Position numbers and translations under genes: made by a program. A DNA stretch of 64,000 nucleotides from Anaerocolumna xylanovorans DSM 12503 (GTDB lineage Bacteria; Bacillota; Clostridia; Lachnospirales; Lachnospiraceae): assembly GCF_900143645.1 (NCBI RefSeq), contig NZ_FRFD01000003.1, positions 744,001 to 808,000 of the forward strand, written 5' to 3'. The notes under the pieces were generated by a model that made no database searches, had not been told where the DNA came from, and saw only the letters and a program-made list of their open reading frames with translations. This document shows, in pieces, positions 9,133 through 18,282 of this stretch (the stretch's first letter is position 1; the number at the start of each line of letters is the position of its first letter).

Positions 9133-9816
9133 ATGCTACAGGATAAAACCATATTGCTTGTGGATGATGAGCCTAAAATCAGAATTCTTCTTCGGGATTT
9201 CCTTGAGAAAGAAGGTTTTCAGATTATGGAAGCAAGTGACGGCAGGCAGGCCCTTGAACTCTTTCACAGTAGAATGAAAGAGATTGATTTGCTTCTATTA
9301 GATGTAATGATACCGGAATACGACGGCTGGACAGTCTGCCGTGAAATTCGTAAAATATCCCAGGTGCCGGTTATAATGCTTACCGCAAGGGCAGAAGACT
9401 TTGATGAGGTGCACGGTTTCGAAATCGGAGCGGATGATTATATCAAAAAGCCTGTAAAGCCCACGGTATTGGTTGCAAGGCTGAAAGCCTTTTTCCGCAG
9501 ACAGGATAATGGAAGTTTAAAAGAGAAGCCTTTGGAATTCGGAGAATTAGTAATTGATACAGGCTGCCATCAGGTAAAGGTAGGAAAAGAAGAGGTAAGC
9601 CTAAGTCCTACAGAATACAGTATTTTAATAACATTGGTGCAAAACAGCAGGCAGATCGTATCCAGAGAACAGCTGATTAGACAGGTATGGGGCTATGATT
9701 ATTATGGAGGTTTAAGAACGGTGGATACCCATATTAACAGACTGCGGATAAAGCTAAAATCCAGGGGAGATGCCATAGCAACCATTCGTGGCTTTGGCTA
9801 TAAATTCGAAGGATGA
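9133..9816 (+). CDS. OmpR-family response regulator
   Basis: 227 residues. A receiver domain (1-120) has the acid pair Asp11/Asp12, phospho-acceptor Asp57 in LLLLDVMIP, Thr84 and a Lys at about 106. A winged-helix DNA-binding domain (about 130-226) carries the family signature VDTHINRLRIKL near its end. It lies 40 bases ahead of the kinase gene with which it must pair. It activates or represses promoters upon phosphorylation; target genes cannot be read here, though envelope-stress functions are usual for this kinase type. Promoter not clearly seen. Confidence 0.95.
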   Translation: MLQDKTILLVDDEPKIRILLRDFLEKEGFQIMEASDGRQALELFHSRMKEIDLLLLDVMIPEYDGWTVCREIRKISQVPVIMLTARAEDFDEVHGFEIGADDYIKKPVKPTVLVARLKAFFRRQDNGSLKEKPLEFGELVIDTGCHQVKVGKEEVSLSPTEYSILITLVQNSRQIVSREQLIRQVWGYDYYGGLRTVDTHINRLRIKLKSRGDAIATIRGFGYKFEG

Positions 9817-9856
9817 GTAAAATTAAAAACAGTATCGCAAGCAAGCGGGGATTAAT

Positions 9857-11350
9857 ATGCGAAGATCAATACGTTTTAAGCTGTTTACTTATATGCTTTC
9901 TACCATTCTTATTTTTGCAGCTCTTTTATTTGTATTCAACACCTTTTTTGCAGAAAAGTATTATATCCATCATAAGAAAAACACTTTAATTGCAATCAGT
10001 AAAGAGCTGGAGGCTTACATAGAAGAATATCGGCAGAAATCCGGAAAAGAAGCAGATAAAGAATTCTTTAAAGAGGATACACTGGTCAATAAAATAAATT
10101 CCCTGGAAAAGAAACTGGGAGGAACCATAGTGATCGGCAATGATAAAGGAGAGGTGTACTATCCGGCAGAGAATATCCATGGCGGCATGACCTCTGGTCC
10201 AGTCCATTATGACATGAGAATTCCACCCACTGGAAAGTTTGAAGAATGGAAGCGGCAGGATAAAGATTCCTTCTTTATGATAACAAAGGACCCGGGGTAT
10301 GATATCAATACCCTTCGCTACCAGATTCAAAGGGAGGGAGGGCTGATATTACTGATTTGGGTTCCTATGGCAGAGATATCGGAAAATGCCTCCCTGTCGA
10401 ACCGCTTTACCTTTCTTATCGGCTTATTCACAGTACTTCTTACCGCTTTGCTTACTCTTCTCATTTCAGGTAAATTCACAAAGCCCATAAAAGAAATGAA
10501 TGATATTACAGGAAGAATGTCAAAGCTTGATTTTTCAAAGACTTTGCAGATTCATAGGAAGGATGAACTGGGAGAACTTTCACAAAGCATCAATGAGCTG
10601 TCTTCTGCTTTAGGAGAAGCTATTGGAAAGCTTAGCCAGGATATTGACAGGGAAAGGGATATGGAAAGGCTTCGAAGGGAGTTCGTTGCAAATGTCTCCC
10701 ATGAACTAAAGACGCCGGTGTTTTTGATTCAGGGTTATGCAGAAGGGCTTAAAGCCAATATTGCAGACAGCGCAGAACGCAGAGACTTTTACTGTGATGT
10801 AATTATGGATGAAACAGAGAAAATGGATGCTTTGATAAAGGAACTCCTGGATCTGTCAAGGTTGGAACAGGGAAGCTTTACCATAGAAAAAGAGCAGTTT
10901 GATTTAGCCAGGGAGCTAAAAGAACAGCTTGACAAATACAAAAAGATATTGGATGAAAAGTGTCTTTGTCTGGAGACTGATATTGAAGATAATGCAGTTG
11001 TCTATGCCGACAGGCAAAGAAGCGGGCAGGTATTGACTAATTTTATCATGAATGCAATTAATTATACCGATGAGAAGAAGCGGATTAAGGTATCACTGAA
11101 AATAAATGCTGCCAGGGACAAGGCAGTGTTTTCTGTCTATAACAGCAGTTCTCCTATAGCGGAGGAGGAATTTCCAAAGCTATGGCAGAGCTTTTACAAG
11201 CTGAACCAGGCCAGGACAAGAGAAGCCACAGGCACTGGGCTTGGATTATCCATCATCCGGGCTATACAGGAAGCCCAGGGATTCTCCTATGGTGCCTATA
11301 ACGTAGAAGAAGGTGTGGTATTTTGGTGCGATTTTCATATTGATATATAA
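9857..11350 (+). CDS. Sensor histidine kinase (HAMP, BaeS/VanS-like)
   Basis: 497 residues. TM1 is at about 10-32, an extracellular sensor of about 150 residues follows, TM2 is at about 183-205, HAMP at about 205-258, HisKA with His282 in VSHELKTPV, then HATPase_c with N-box and G-box TGTGLGLSIIRA. It phosphorylates the response regulator encoded immediately upstream. GGGG sits six bases before the ATG. The extracellular sensor has no family I recognise. Confidence 0.95.
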   Translation: MRRSIRFKLFTYMLSTILIFAALLFVFNTFFAEKYYIHHKKNTLIAISKELEAYIEEYRQKSGKEADKEFFKEDTLVNKINSLEKKLGGTIVIGNDKGEVYYPAENIHGGMTSGPVHYDMRIPPTGKFEEWKRQDKDSFFMITKDPGYDINTLRYQIQREGGLILLIWVPMAEISENASLSNRFTFLIGLFTVLLTALLTLLISGKFTKPIKEMNDITGRMSKLDFSKTLQIHRKDELGELSQSINELSSALGEAIGKLSQDIDRERDMERLRREFVANVSHELKTPVFLIQGYAEGLKANIADSAERRDFYCDVIMDETEKMDALIKELLDLSRLEQGSFTIEKEQFDLARELKEQLDKYKKILDEKCLCLETDIEDNAVVYADRQRSGQVLTNFIMNAINYTDEKKRIKVSLKINAARDKAVFSVYNSSSPIAEEEFPKLWQSFYKLNQARTREATGTGLGLSIIRAIQEAQGFSYGAYNVEEGVVFWCDFHIDI

Positions 11351-11392
11351 AAAGAGATGTTGTGAGAATATTCCGGCAGCCTCTTTTTTTTA
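11348..11392 (+). terminator. Weak terminator after the two-component operon
   Basis: AAAAAGAG just past the stop pairs with CTCTTTTTTT at 11381-11390, with a poorly paired interior. The T-run is long but the stem is weak. Confidence 0.4.
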
Positions 11393-11408
11393 TGCAATAG
11401 GAAATTGC

Positions 11409-11457
11409 ATCCAAAAAATGCCCCTTAAAATCCAAAGGGATACCCCTGTTTTTGGAT
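11409..11457 (+). promoter_or_regulatory. Inverted repeat upstream of the sugar importer operon
   Basis: ATCCAAAAA (11409-11417) pairs with TTTTTGGAT (11449-11457), enclosing a second small pairing CCCTT/AAGGG. A TATACT box follows at 11470-11475. It could be an operator or a structured leader; no good -35 box was found. Confidence 0.4.
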
Positions 11458-11526
11458 ATGTGGAAATGATATACTCTCCTTAGTAACAAGAAAGAAAAGT
11501 TTGCAGGAAAGACAGGGGTCAGGTTA

Positions 11527-11612
11527 GTTTGAAAAATGCGATGCATTTTTCAATTTCTATTTAAGCAGTATCGCAGGAGGACCTGCGATATGCATGGAGG
11601 TTAGGGTGAAAA
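11527..11612 (+). repeat. Dispersed structured leader element, copy 2
   Basis: P1 is TTGAAAAATGC (11529-11539) pairing with GCATTTTTCAA (11543-11553). P2 is TATCGCAGG (11569-11577) with CCTGCGATA (11582-11590), preceded by GCAG and followed by TGCATGGAGGTTAG. It lies 37 bases before the start of the sugar ABC ATPase gene. The following bases (AAAGATTTGATATTCACGAA) resemble the end of copy 3. Confidence 0.87.
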
Positions 11613-11648
11613 GTGAACAAAGATTTGATATTCACGAAAGGGGTTAAA

Positions 11649-13187
11649 ATGCAGGAAAAACTGGTGGAAATACGAAATATAAATAAAAGTTTTCCAGGAG
11701 TTAAGGCTCTTGTTGATGTATCACTGGATCTGTACAAGGGTGAAGTACTGGCGTTGCTTGGTGAAAACGGAGCCGGTAAGTCTACTCTGATGAAAATACT
11801 AAGCGGTGTATATCAAAAAGATAGCGGAAGTATAAAGGTCTATGGCAAAGAAGTAGAAGAGATGACAGCCAAACGGGCCAGAGAGCTTGGAATAGCCATT
11901 ATTCATCAGGAATTAAATATGTGCAGCCATCTTTCGGTGGCAGAGAATATATTCCTTGGGAGAGAAAAGCTAAAATCAGGACTCCTTTCCGATAACGAAA
12001 TGAAGAGGGAAACGGAAAAGATATTAAAGCGGTTTCAAATGGATATCGACCCGGATACCATTGTGGGAGATTTGTCTGTTTCCAAACAGCAGATGGTAGA
12101 AATCGCAAAAGCTCTTTCAACCCAGGCAAAGATTCTGATTATGGATGAGCCGACTTCGGCACTTACCTCCAAGGAAATCAATGAATTATTTAGTGTCATA
12201 AAGCAGCTTAAAGCGGAGGGATGCGGAATTGTTTATATATCCCACCGTCTGGAGGAGCTTAGCCATATCGTTGACAGAGTAACTATATTGCGCGATGGTC
12301 AGTATATCAAAAGTATGGACTTTGCAAGTACCACACTGCCGGAGATTATCACTTACATGGTGGGAAGAGAGCTAAAGGAAAAGTTTCCGAGAGTTGAAAG
12401 TAAACGGGGTAAAACCATTCTTGAGGTGAATCATCTGAATGCAGGGAAGATGGTGAAGGATGTAAGCTTTCAGCTGCGGGAAGGTGAAATTGTCGGTGTT
12501 GCCGGTCTTATGGGAGCCGGAAGAACAGAAATGACAAGAGCTGTTTTCGGAGTTGATTCAAAAGACTCCGGAGAGATTATACTGGACGGAGAGCAGGTCT
12601 TAATACATAAGCCAAAAGATGCTATAAAGGCAGGAATCGTTCTGGCACCGGAAGACAGAAAAAGGGATGGGTTGTGCACCAAACTAAGTGTCAAAGAGAA
12701 TATCTCCTTACCGAATCTGGACTTACTCTGTAACTTGCTTGGAGTAGTCAGCAGGTCAAGAGAGAATGGAATGGTAAGCAAAACAATTAAGAGCTTGAAG
12801 ATAAAGCTTCCTGAGGATACGGTAAAGGCAGAAAGCCTTTCAGGAGGCAACCAGCAAAAGGTCGTAGTAGGTAAGTGGCTTGCCAGAAATTCAAGGGTAG
12901 TCATCTTTGATGAGCCTACCAGGGGAATTGACGTAGCTGCCAAGGTTGAGATATATAATATCATGAATGAGTTAAAGCAGCAGGGGGTTGGTGTTTTATT
13001 CATATCGTCTGAAATGCCGGAAGTTATGGGGATCAGTGACCGGATACTGGTAATGTGTGACGGCAGGATTACCGGAGAGCTTGATACAAAGGATGCAACT
13101 GGCGATATCATCCTCTCCTATGCGACGAAGTTTGATAAAAAACTGGAGGACGGTAATAGAGAGAGTCAGGAATGGAGGCAGGTATGA
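11649..13187 (+). CDS. Sugar ABC importer, tandem ATPase subunit (RbsA/MglA-like)
   Basis: 512 residues with two ABC domains in tandem. The first has an intact Walker A GENGAGKST (38-46), a signature SVSKQQMVEIAKAL and Walker B ILIMDEPTSAL. The second has the family's usual altered P-loop GLMGAGRTE, plus LSGGNQQKVVVGKWL and VVIFDEPTRGID. It energises uptake of a ribose/galactose-class sugar across the membrane together with the permease and binding protein that follow. I chose ATG 11649, which has AAAGGGG six bases upstream; an in-frame GTG at 11613 lies inside the tail of the dispersed repeat. The stop overlaps the permease ATG (ATGA). Confidence 0.95.
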   Translation: MQEKLVEIRNINKSFPGVKALVDVSLDLYKGEVLALLGENGAGKSTLMKILSGVYQKDSGSIKVYGKEVEEMTAKRARELGIAIIHQELNMCSHLSVAENIFLGREKLKSGLLSDNEMKRETEKILKRFQMDIDPDTIVGDLSVSKQQMVEIAKALSTQAKILIMDEPTSALTSKEINELFSVIKQLKAEGCGIVYISHRLEELSHIVDRVTILRDGQYIKSMDFASTTLPEIITYMVGRELKEKFPRVESKRGKTILEVNHLNAGKMVKDVSFQLREGEIVGVAGLMGAGRTEMTRAVFGVDSKDSGEIILDGEQVLIHKPKDAIKAGIVLAPEDRKRDGLCTKLSVKENISLPNLDLLCNLLGVVSRSRENGMVSKTIKSLKIKLPEDTVKAESLSGGNQQKVVVGKWLARNSRVVIFDEPTRGIDVAAKVEIYNIMNELKQQGVGVLFISSEMPEVMGISDRILVMCDGRITGELDTKDATGDIILSYATKFDKKLEDGNRESQEWRQV

Positions 13188-14173
13188 ACTTAGCAAAAAA
13201 AATGAAAGCATCCCGCGGCATGGGGCAGGTAATAACGGTAACAATAGGTCTTATCATACTTTGTATTGTATTCGGCATATTAAATCCAAACTTCTTTTCA
13301 GGGAGAAATGCCGGAAATCTGTTCCGGCAGATAGCTCCCATACTGTTAATCGGAGTAGGTCAGTCCTACGTACTGATAACCGGAAACATTGACTTGTCCA
13401 TAGGCTCTCTCGTGGGCATGAGCTGTATGGTATCGGCAACCCTTATGACAAAGGGAATGAATCCATGGATGGCGGTGCTGTTAACCCTTTTCTCCTGCTT
13501 ATTGGTCGGTCTTGCGAATGGCCTTTTAGTAGCCAAGTTAAAACTTCCACCCTTTATTGCAACCCTTGGTACCATGACTATTGCCAGAGGTATCGCACAG
13601 ATAGTAAATAATAATTACAATACGGATTCTATTGGTGAGAAAGCGGAAGGTTTCCGGAATTTCTTTTACTATGGGAAGTCCTTTGGGCTTTACAACACCA
13701 TATGGATTGCACTTGTTCTATGGGTAATATTTAACTTCATCCTAAGCAAGACCCGGACCGGAAGGCATATATACGCCATAGGCAGCAATCTGGAGGCGGC
13801 AAAGCTGTCAGGCGTGGATATTGTAGGAACAACAGTTAAAGCCTTTCTTGTCAGCAGCATCTGTGCCTGTACGGTGGGATTAATTATCTGTGCCACCAGC
13901 GGAATGGGTACAATGGATGCCGGAAACGGTTATGAGCTTTATGCGGTAGCAGCGTCCGTAATCGGCGGGGTATCCACCTTGGGAGGACAGGGAAATATCT
14001 TGGGCACCATTATCGGAGCGGCCATTTGGGGAGTGCTGCAGAATGGTCTGCAATTTGTCGGGGCTCCGGTAGCAATCAGAAATATCGTAATTGGTATTAT
14101 TGTAATTGTTTCCGTTCTTTTGGATGTAATCGTCAGAAGCGGAAAGTTCCATAATAAAGCAATTAAGGTATAA
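13184..14173 (+). CDS. Sugar ABC importer permease (RbsC-like)
   Basis: 329 residues with eight to ten hydrophobic helices and the family motifs NIDLSIGSLVGMS and GRHIYAIGSNLEAAKLSG, the latter being the loop that contacts the ATPase. It forms the transmembrane channel for the sugar. ATG 13184 overlaps the ATPase stop as ATGA and has GGAGG upstream; an earlier in-frame ATG at 13172 lacks a site. Forty-seven bases separate it from the binding-protein gene. Confidence 0.95.
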   Translation: MNLAKKMKASRGMGQVITVTIGLIILCIVFGILNPNFFSGRNAGNLFRQIAPILLIGVGQSYVLITGNIDLSIGSLVGMSCMVSATLMTKGMNPWMAVLLTLFSCLLVGLANGLLVAKLKLPPFIATLGTMTIARGIAQIVNNNYNTDSIGEKAEGFRNFFYYGKSFGLYNTIWIALVLWVIFNFILSKTRTGRHIYAIGSNLEAAKLSGVDIVGTTVKAFLVSSICACTVGLIICATSGMGTMDAGNGYELYAVAASVIGGVSTLGGQGNILGTIIGAAIWGVLQNGLQFVGAPVAIRNIVIGIIVIVSVLLDVIVRSGKFHNKAIKV

Positions 14174-14220
14174 GGCAGTGGTTTTTCCTGCTTATATTAT
14201 AAAAAAACGGGAGGTTTACT

Positions 14221-15192
14221 ATGAAAAGGAAGGTATTAAGTATTTTATTATGTACAGCATTGGTTGTGGCAATGTTTACGGGGTGCAGTTCCAAGGATAA
14301 GGGATCTGTCACAACGGACAGCGGTTCCAAGGGAGAAAGTTATAAGGTATATCTGATAACAATGGATCAGATGGACCAGTACTGGGCTAACATTGATAAG
14401 GGCTGTAAGAAAGCCGTAGATGAACTGAAAGAGAGTGGAATAACGGTAGATTATAAATGGTCCGCACCGGATAAGAAGGATGATGCCCAGCAGATTGAGA
14501 AGATCAACAATGCGGTAGCAGACGGAGCAAAGGCAATTCTTTTGGCAGCCAATGGTCCTACTGCCGTAAATGCATCCTTAAAAGAAGCAGAGGCCGCTGG
14601 TGTAAAGATTGTATACGTTGACTCACCGGCAGATTACCCCGCAGTCAGAACCTTAACCACAGATAACGAAGCAGCAGGAAAAACAGCCGGAGAAAAGCTT
14701 ATAGAAGCATTAAAAGCAAAAAATATTACCTCCGGGGATATCGGAATTATCAGTGTAAATACATCAACAGATTCTACTATGAAGAGAGAAAACGGTTTCC
14801 GCAGTGCTTTTGAGGGTACACAGTTTAAGATTCTCGAAACACAGTATTGTGAAGGCGAAGCTGCCCAGTCCCAGAATGCCGCATCCAATTTCTTAGCACA
14901 GGGTTGTGTAGGATTATATGGCTGTAATGAAGGCTCAACCGTTGGCGTTGGAAATGCAATTAAGGAAGCCGGAGGAAGTGTGGTAGGTATAGGATTTGAC
15001 ACCTCCGATGCTATTCTGGAATTAATTGAACAGGGATATCTCTTAGGAGCTATGGCGCAGAATCCTTCTACAATGGGATATGAGGGCATCAAAACAGCTG
15101 TAAAGGCAATCAAAGGTGAAGAGGCAGGTGAAAATCTGGATACCGGTGTTACGGCTGTAACAAAAGATAATGTAGCTGACTTTAAAAAATAG
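14221..15192 (+). CDS. Sugar-binding lipoprotein (RbsB-like)
   Basis: 323 residues. Signal peptide with lipobox FTGC (Cys near 22), a short Ser/Thr/Gly linker, then a type I periplasmic-binding fold (Peripla_BP_4). The pattern MDQMDQYWANIDKGCKKA and IEKINNAVADGAKAILLA is typical of ribose/galactose-class binders. It captures sugar outside the cell and delivers it to the permease. GGGAGG precedes the ATG. The sugar cannot be decided from sequence alone. The next two genes form a YesMN-type two-component system that probably responds to the same nutrient. Confidence 0.93.
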   Translation: MKRKVLSILLCTALVVAMFTGCSSKDKGSVTTDSGSKGESYKVYLITMDQMDQYWANIDKGCKKAVDELKESGITVDYKWSAPDKKDDAQQIEKINNAVADGAKAILLAANGPTAVNASLKEAEAAGVKIVYVDSPADYPAVRTLTTDNEAAGKTAGEKLIEALKAKNITSGDIGIISVNTSTDSTMKRENGFRSAFEGTQFKILETQYCEGEAAQSQNAASNFLAQGCVGLYGCNEGSTVGVGNAIKEAGGSVVGIGFDTSDAILELIEQGYLLGAMAQNPSTMGYEGIKTAVKAIKGEEAGENLDTGVTAVTKDNVADFKK

Positions 15193-15225
15193 GCAGCATC
15201 GTAAAATAATGTTAAAATACAGAGA

Positions 15226-15286
15226 TAGCGTATTATAATACCTTTTAAAACGGGCGTATTATGATACGCTAACTCTTTTCTTTCGA
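15226..15286 (+). terminator. Terminator after the sugar importer operon
   Basis: TAGCGTATTATAATA (15226-15240) pairs with TATTATGATACGCTA (15257-15271) with one mismatch, followed by CTCTTTTC. Confidence 0.65.
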
Positions 15287-15327
15287 AAGACTGAATTAAC
15301 AGGAGACTGTATCAACAGGGTGAATAC

Positions 15328-15356
15328 TTGCCTTTGATGTAAAAATATAGTATGAT
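15328..15356 (+). promoter_or_regulatory. Candidate promoter of the AraC-type regulator gene
   Basis: TTGCCT (15328-15333), a 17-base spacer and TATGAT (15351-15356). The 115-base leader that follows is AT-rich with no clear structure. Confidence 0.5.
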
Positions 15357-15471
15357 TACTGTAAAATATTTATAAAATATACACAGAAAACCTTATAAAT
15401 ATTATACAAAATAACATAAATTTTATGTCTGTAAAGGAATATAAAAATTAAGTAGCTGGAGAGGTATAGGA

Positions 15472-17082
15472 ATGTTTCGGGTAATCATAGCAGACGATGA
15501 GAAAAAAGTATGTCAATTAATTCGTATGTTAGTTGATTGGGATAAATTCGGCATGGAAGTAGTTGCTACAGCAGGAGATGGGATGGAGGTCCTTGAAAAG
15601 GTAAAGGAGTATAAGCCTCATTTAATTATATCAGATATCCGCATGCCGGGGCTTAATGGACTTGAAATGATAGAAAAAGCCAGAGAACTGGATAAAGAAC
15701 TGGAATTTATCATAATCAGCGGGCATAAGAACTTCGACTATGCACAGACGGCAATTAAATTTGGGGTGAATGATTATATTTTAAAACCTGTTAATAAAGA
15801 AGAACTGCAGGTAACCCTGCTTCGAATGAGGGATAAACTAAAGACGCGGGAAGAAGCACAGATTAGTAACAGGCAGATTGCAACAGATCTTGCAGTTAAT
15901 AAAGGAAGGCTTCGGAACAGTTTTTCCAGTATGCTTTTTATGAATCTTATCGACAGGCAAAAGCTGCGGATAGAACTTGTGAATGCAGAGTTTAATTACA
16001 ACTTTAAGGAAGGCATCTTTCAGGTTATATGCTTAAAATTTGACCATGTAAAGTCTGCGGAAGGAGCAGTCTATACAGCCTTGGAAGAAAAGGGAAGGGA
16101 ATGGTTTTACCGCCTCTTTCATGAGTTTACATATGATTATGCCTGCTGTTTTCAGAATAATATCCTGTATTGCCTTATAAACTACGCAAAAGAAAGCCGG
16201 CTGACGGTAAAAAGAAATATCAAAGCCTTTGTAAATGATGTGATCTTGCAGGATGTGATTTTAAATCTGGTTGAAATTACCGTAGGGTTAGGCCATGGTG
16301 TGGACAATATGGAACAGATAGAGGAATCGTATAAAAAAGCCAGTTATGCCATCCAGCAAAGGATTGTCCCCGGAAGCCTGAAGGTAATAGAATATGAGCA
16401 AAAAGAAGGAACGCCTTTTACGGAATCCAAAGAGTTTGGTGAGTTCAATAAAAGAATAGCAAGCTGTATGGAGAAGTTTGACTTAGATCAGACGCTAAAG
16501 GAAATAGACGGATTAAGAAGAATACTTCTTGAATACCCGGGAATTACAGGACATGAAATCCTGCAGATGACAAAGGAGGTACTGAATGTCTATCTGCTTA
16601 CACTAAAAGAAAATAACATTCAAATTTCCGGAGGAGAAAAATTACTGCCGGAATTCAATGAAAATGCAGACGACTGCTGTCGTATACAGGAGTTGTTCGG
16701 GCTTCTTAAGAATACCCTGGAGATCTCAATGAAACAGGTGTTAGAGGATAAGAAACAAGCCAGTATCCGGCCCATCCGTATTGCAAAACAGTATATTGAA
16801 ACAAATTTCAAAAGCTCGGTCACATTAGAAGAGGTCAGTTCCCGGGCAGGATTTAACATCAGTTATTTCAGTACCATCTTTAAAAAAGAAACGGGATTTA
16901 CTTTTTTAGAATATGTGACAATGCTGCGGATGAATGAAGGCAAGCGGTTATTAAGAGAGACTGATAAAACGATCGGGGTTATTTGTGAAGAAGTCGGCTA
17001 CAGTGACATGAAACACTTTACCAAATGCTTTAAAAAATATACAGGGCTAAAGCCTAATGAATTCCGGAAGCTATATTCCTAA
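15472..17082 (+). CDS. AraC-type response regulator (YesN-like)
   Basis: 536 residues. An N-terminal receiver has phospho-acceptor Asp55 in IISDIRMPG and Lys at about 104. A long middle region of about 280 residues follows, then a C-terminal pair of AraC helix-turn-helices (about 435-533) ending with the signature GYSDMKHFTKCFKKYTGLKP. Such regulators activate sugar-uptake and glycosidase operons when phosphorylated by a LytS/YesM-type kinase, here the next gene. GGAGAGG lies before the ATG. The intergenic gap to the kinase holds a partial copy of the dispersed leader element. Confidence 0.94.
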   Translation: MFRVIIADDEKKVCQLIRMLVDWDKFGMEVVATAGDGMEVLEKVKEYKPHLIISDIRMPGLNGLEMIEKARELDKELEFIIISGHKNFDYAQTAIKFGVNDYILKPVNKEELQVTLLRMRDKLKTREEAQISNRQIATDLAVNKGRLRNSFSSMLFMNLIDRQKLRIELVNAEFNYNFKEGIFQVICLKFDHVKSAEGAVYTALEEKGREWFYRLFHEFTYDYACCFQNNILYCLINYAKESRLTVKRNIKAFVNDVILQDVILNLVEITVGLGHGVDNMEQIEESYKKASYAIQQRIVPGSLKVIEYEQKEGTPFTESKEFGEFNKRIASCMEKFDLDQTLKEIDGLRRILLEYPGITGHEILQMTKEVLNVYLLTLKENNIQISGGEKLLPEFNENADDCCRIQELFGLLKNTLEISMKQVLEDKKQASIRPIRIAKQYIETNFKSSVTLEEVSSRAGFNISYFSTIFKKETGFTFLEYVTMLRMNEGKRLLRETDKTIGVICEEVGYSDMKHFTKCFKKYTGLKPNEFRKLYS

Positions 17083-17158
17083 CGAAGCTATTTTAGGCAC
17101 CAGCATGCATTTAAACCACAGGCTGAATATTGTGCCTGCCAAAAATATGATTACTAAC

Positions 17159-17254
17159 ATTGGGAGCCATGGAGATTAGGTTGGAAAATAAATTTTTCAA
17201 CTACCAATTAACGAATATCCAATCAAAGATTGAATATTTAAGAAAGAGGTTATC
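17159..17254 (+). repeat. Dispersed leader element, copy 3 (3' half only)
   Basis: Only the tail is present, from TTGGGAGCCATGGAGATTAG onward; no P1 or P2 was found upstream. From the ATG at 17169 to the next gene it is about 90 percent identical to the tail of copy 4 (24752-24837). It supplies AGAAAGAGG as ribosome binding site for the kinase gene. Confidence 0.8.
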
Positions 17255-17258
17255 ATGA
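17169..17258 (+). CDS. Conserved 29-codon leader frame in the dispersed element
   Basis: ATG 17169 opens a 29-codon frame beginning MEIRLENKFFNYQLTNIQSK and ending in a TGA that overlaps the kinase ATG as ATGA. A frame of exactly the same length and nearly the same sequence lies at 24752-24841, also ending as ATGA on its downstream gene. The differences between the two include both silent and replacement changes. Whether the peptide is made, or the frame is only inherited with the element, is unknown; the TTG at 17181 is another possible start. Confidence 0.45.
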   Translation: MEIRLENKFFNYQLTNIQSKIEYLRKRLS

Positions 17259-18262
17259 AAAGGGAAGACAGAAAATATCTTATATACCGTCAGGCCACTT
17301 TATCTGTAATATTAGCAGTCTTTGCTTTAGGCCTGTTAATAGGTCTGCCGGCAGCCTCAAAGCTTACTATGTTCCCTACAATACTTCTGTTTCTGTTTAT
17401 AGTCTATTTCATGATTTTGTACGGATATTACCGGCTGGTGTTAAGGCCTTACCGGGAAACGAAGAAGATGATGGATTTATTTTCAAAGGGTTATATTTTG
17501 CAGGGGATATTTGAGCTACGCTATCCCCTGTGCCCTGCAACAGAAAGAATGAACAGTAAATTTAAAGAAATGTTAAATACAAAGGAGCTTATCAGTGCAT
17601 CAAAAAAGCAGGCAGAATACCTGGCTTTGCAGAATCAGATAAACCCGCACTTTTTATACAATACACTGGAAGGAATACGGAGCGAAGCACTGTACGCAGG
17701 GATAACTGAGGTAGCACTTATGACAGAGGCGCTTTCTTCCTTTTTCCGCTATACCATATCAAATGTGGAGCATATGGTTACTCTTGAAGAGGAGTTAAAT
17801 AACGTAAAGAATTATTTTATTATACAGCAGTTCCGCTTTGAAGACAGATTGAGCATATCCATTGATACCGGCATCGAAAAAGAAGAACTTTTATCCGCCA
17901 AGATTCCAAAGCTGACTCTTCAGCCGGTGGTGGAGAATGCGATTTACCACGGTCTTGAAGAAAAGATAGGAAAAGGAATCGTGCGTATCAAAATAGAAAG
18001 TACAGGAAAACGGTTGATTATAACGATATCGGATAACGGTCTTGGCATGACCGAGGAAAAGGTGATTGCACTTAATAAGAAATTTCGTGCAATATCCCTT
18101 GACGGGATGAAGCAGGAGGACACCACAAAGAGCGGTATAGCACTTATGAATGTCAACAGCAGAATTAAGCTCTTGTTTGGGGATGAATATGGACTATACA
18201 TATACAGCACGCAGAACGAAGGAACTGACGTGGAGATTACGATACCCTTTCATAAGGAATAG
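17255..18262 (+). CDS. LytS/YesM-type histidine kinase lacking a sensor domain
   Basis: 335 residues. Two closely spaced membrane helices (about 15-33 and 40-58) leave only a few residues outside the cell. The kinase core has His132 in QINPHFLYNTLEG (His_kinase family), followed by HATPase_c with VVENAIYHGLEEKIG and DNGLGM. Usual YesM kinases have a large extracellular Cache domain; here it is absent, so the signal must come through a partner. The neighbouring sugar importer and the inactive ABC protein downstream are candidates. It should phosphorylate the AraC-type regulator upstream. AGAAAGAGG in the repeat tail serves as ribosome binding site. Confidence 0.92.
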   Translation: MKREDRKYLIYRQATLSVILAVFALGLLIGLPAASKLTMFPTILLFLFIVYFMILYGYYRLVLRPYRETKKMMDLFSKGYILQGIFELRYPLCPATERMNSKFKEMLNTKELISASKKQAEYLALQNQINPHFLYNTLEGIRSEALYAGITEVALMTEALSSFFRYTISNVEHMVTLEEELNNVKNYFIIQQFRFEDRLSISIDTGIEKEELLSAKIPKLTLQPVVENAIYHGLEEKIGKGIVRIKIESTGKRLIITISDNGLGMTEEKVIALNKKFRAISLDGMKQEDTTKSGIALMNVNSRIKLLFGDEYGLYIYSTQNEGTDVEITIPFHKE

Positions 18263-18282
18263 CAGCCAGGAGCAGGAAAGCA

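Noticed and set aside
8981..9277. Open frame of 98 codons ahead of the response regulator
   Set aside because: It runs through the repeat tail, a terminator hairpin and then the response-regulator gene in another frame; composition is not protein-like.
12470..13111. 213-codon minus-strand frame within the sugar ATPase gene
   Set aside because: It is an antisense shadow; the plus-strand protein has all ABC motifs there.
15181..15200. Possible further copy of the dispersed element (AGGCAGCATCG after the sugar-binding gene)
   Set aside because: Only a short match to GGCAGTATCG, with no P1, no matching P2 arm and no GGAG tail; chance is sufficient.
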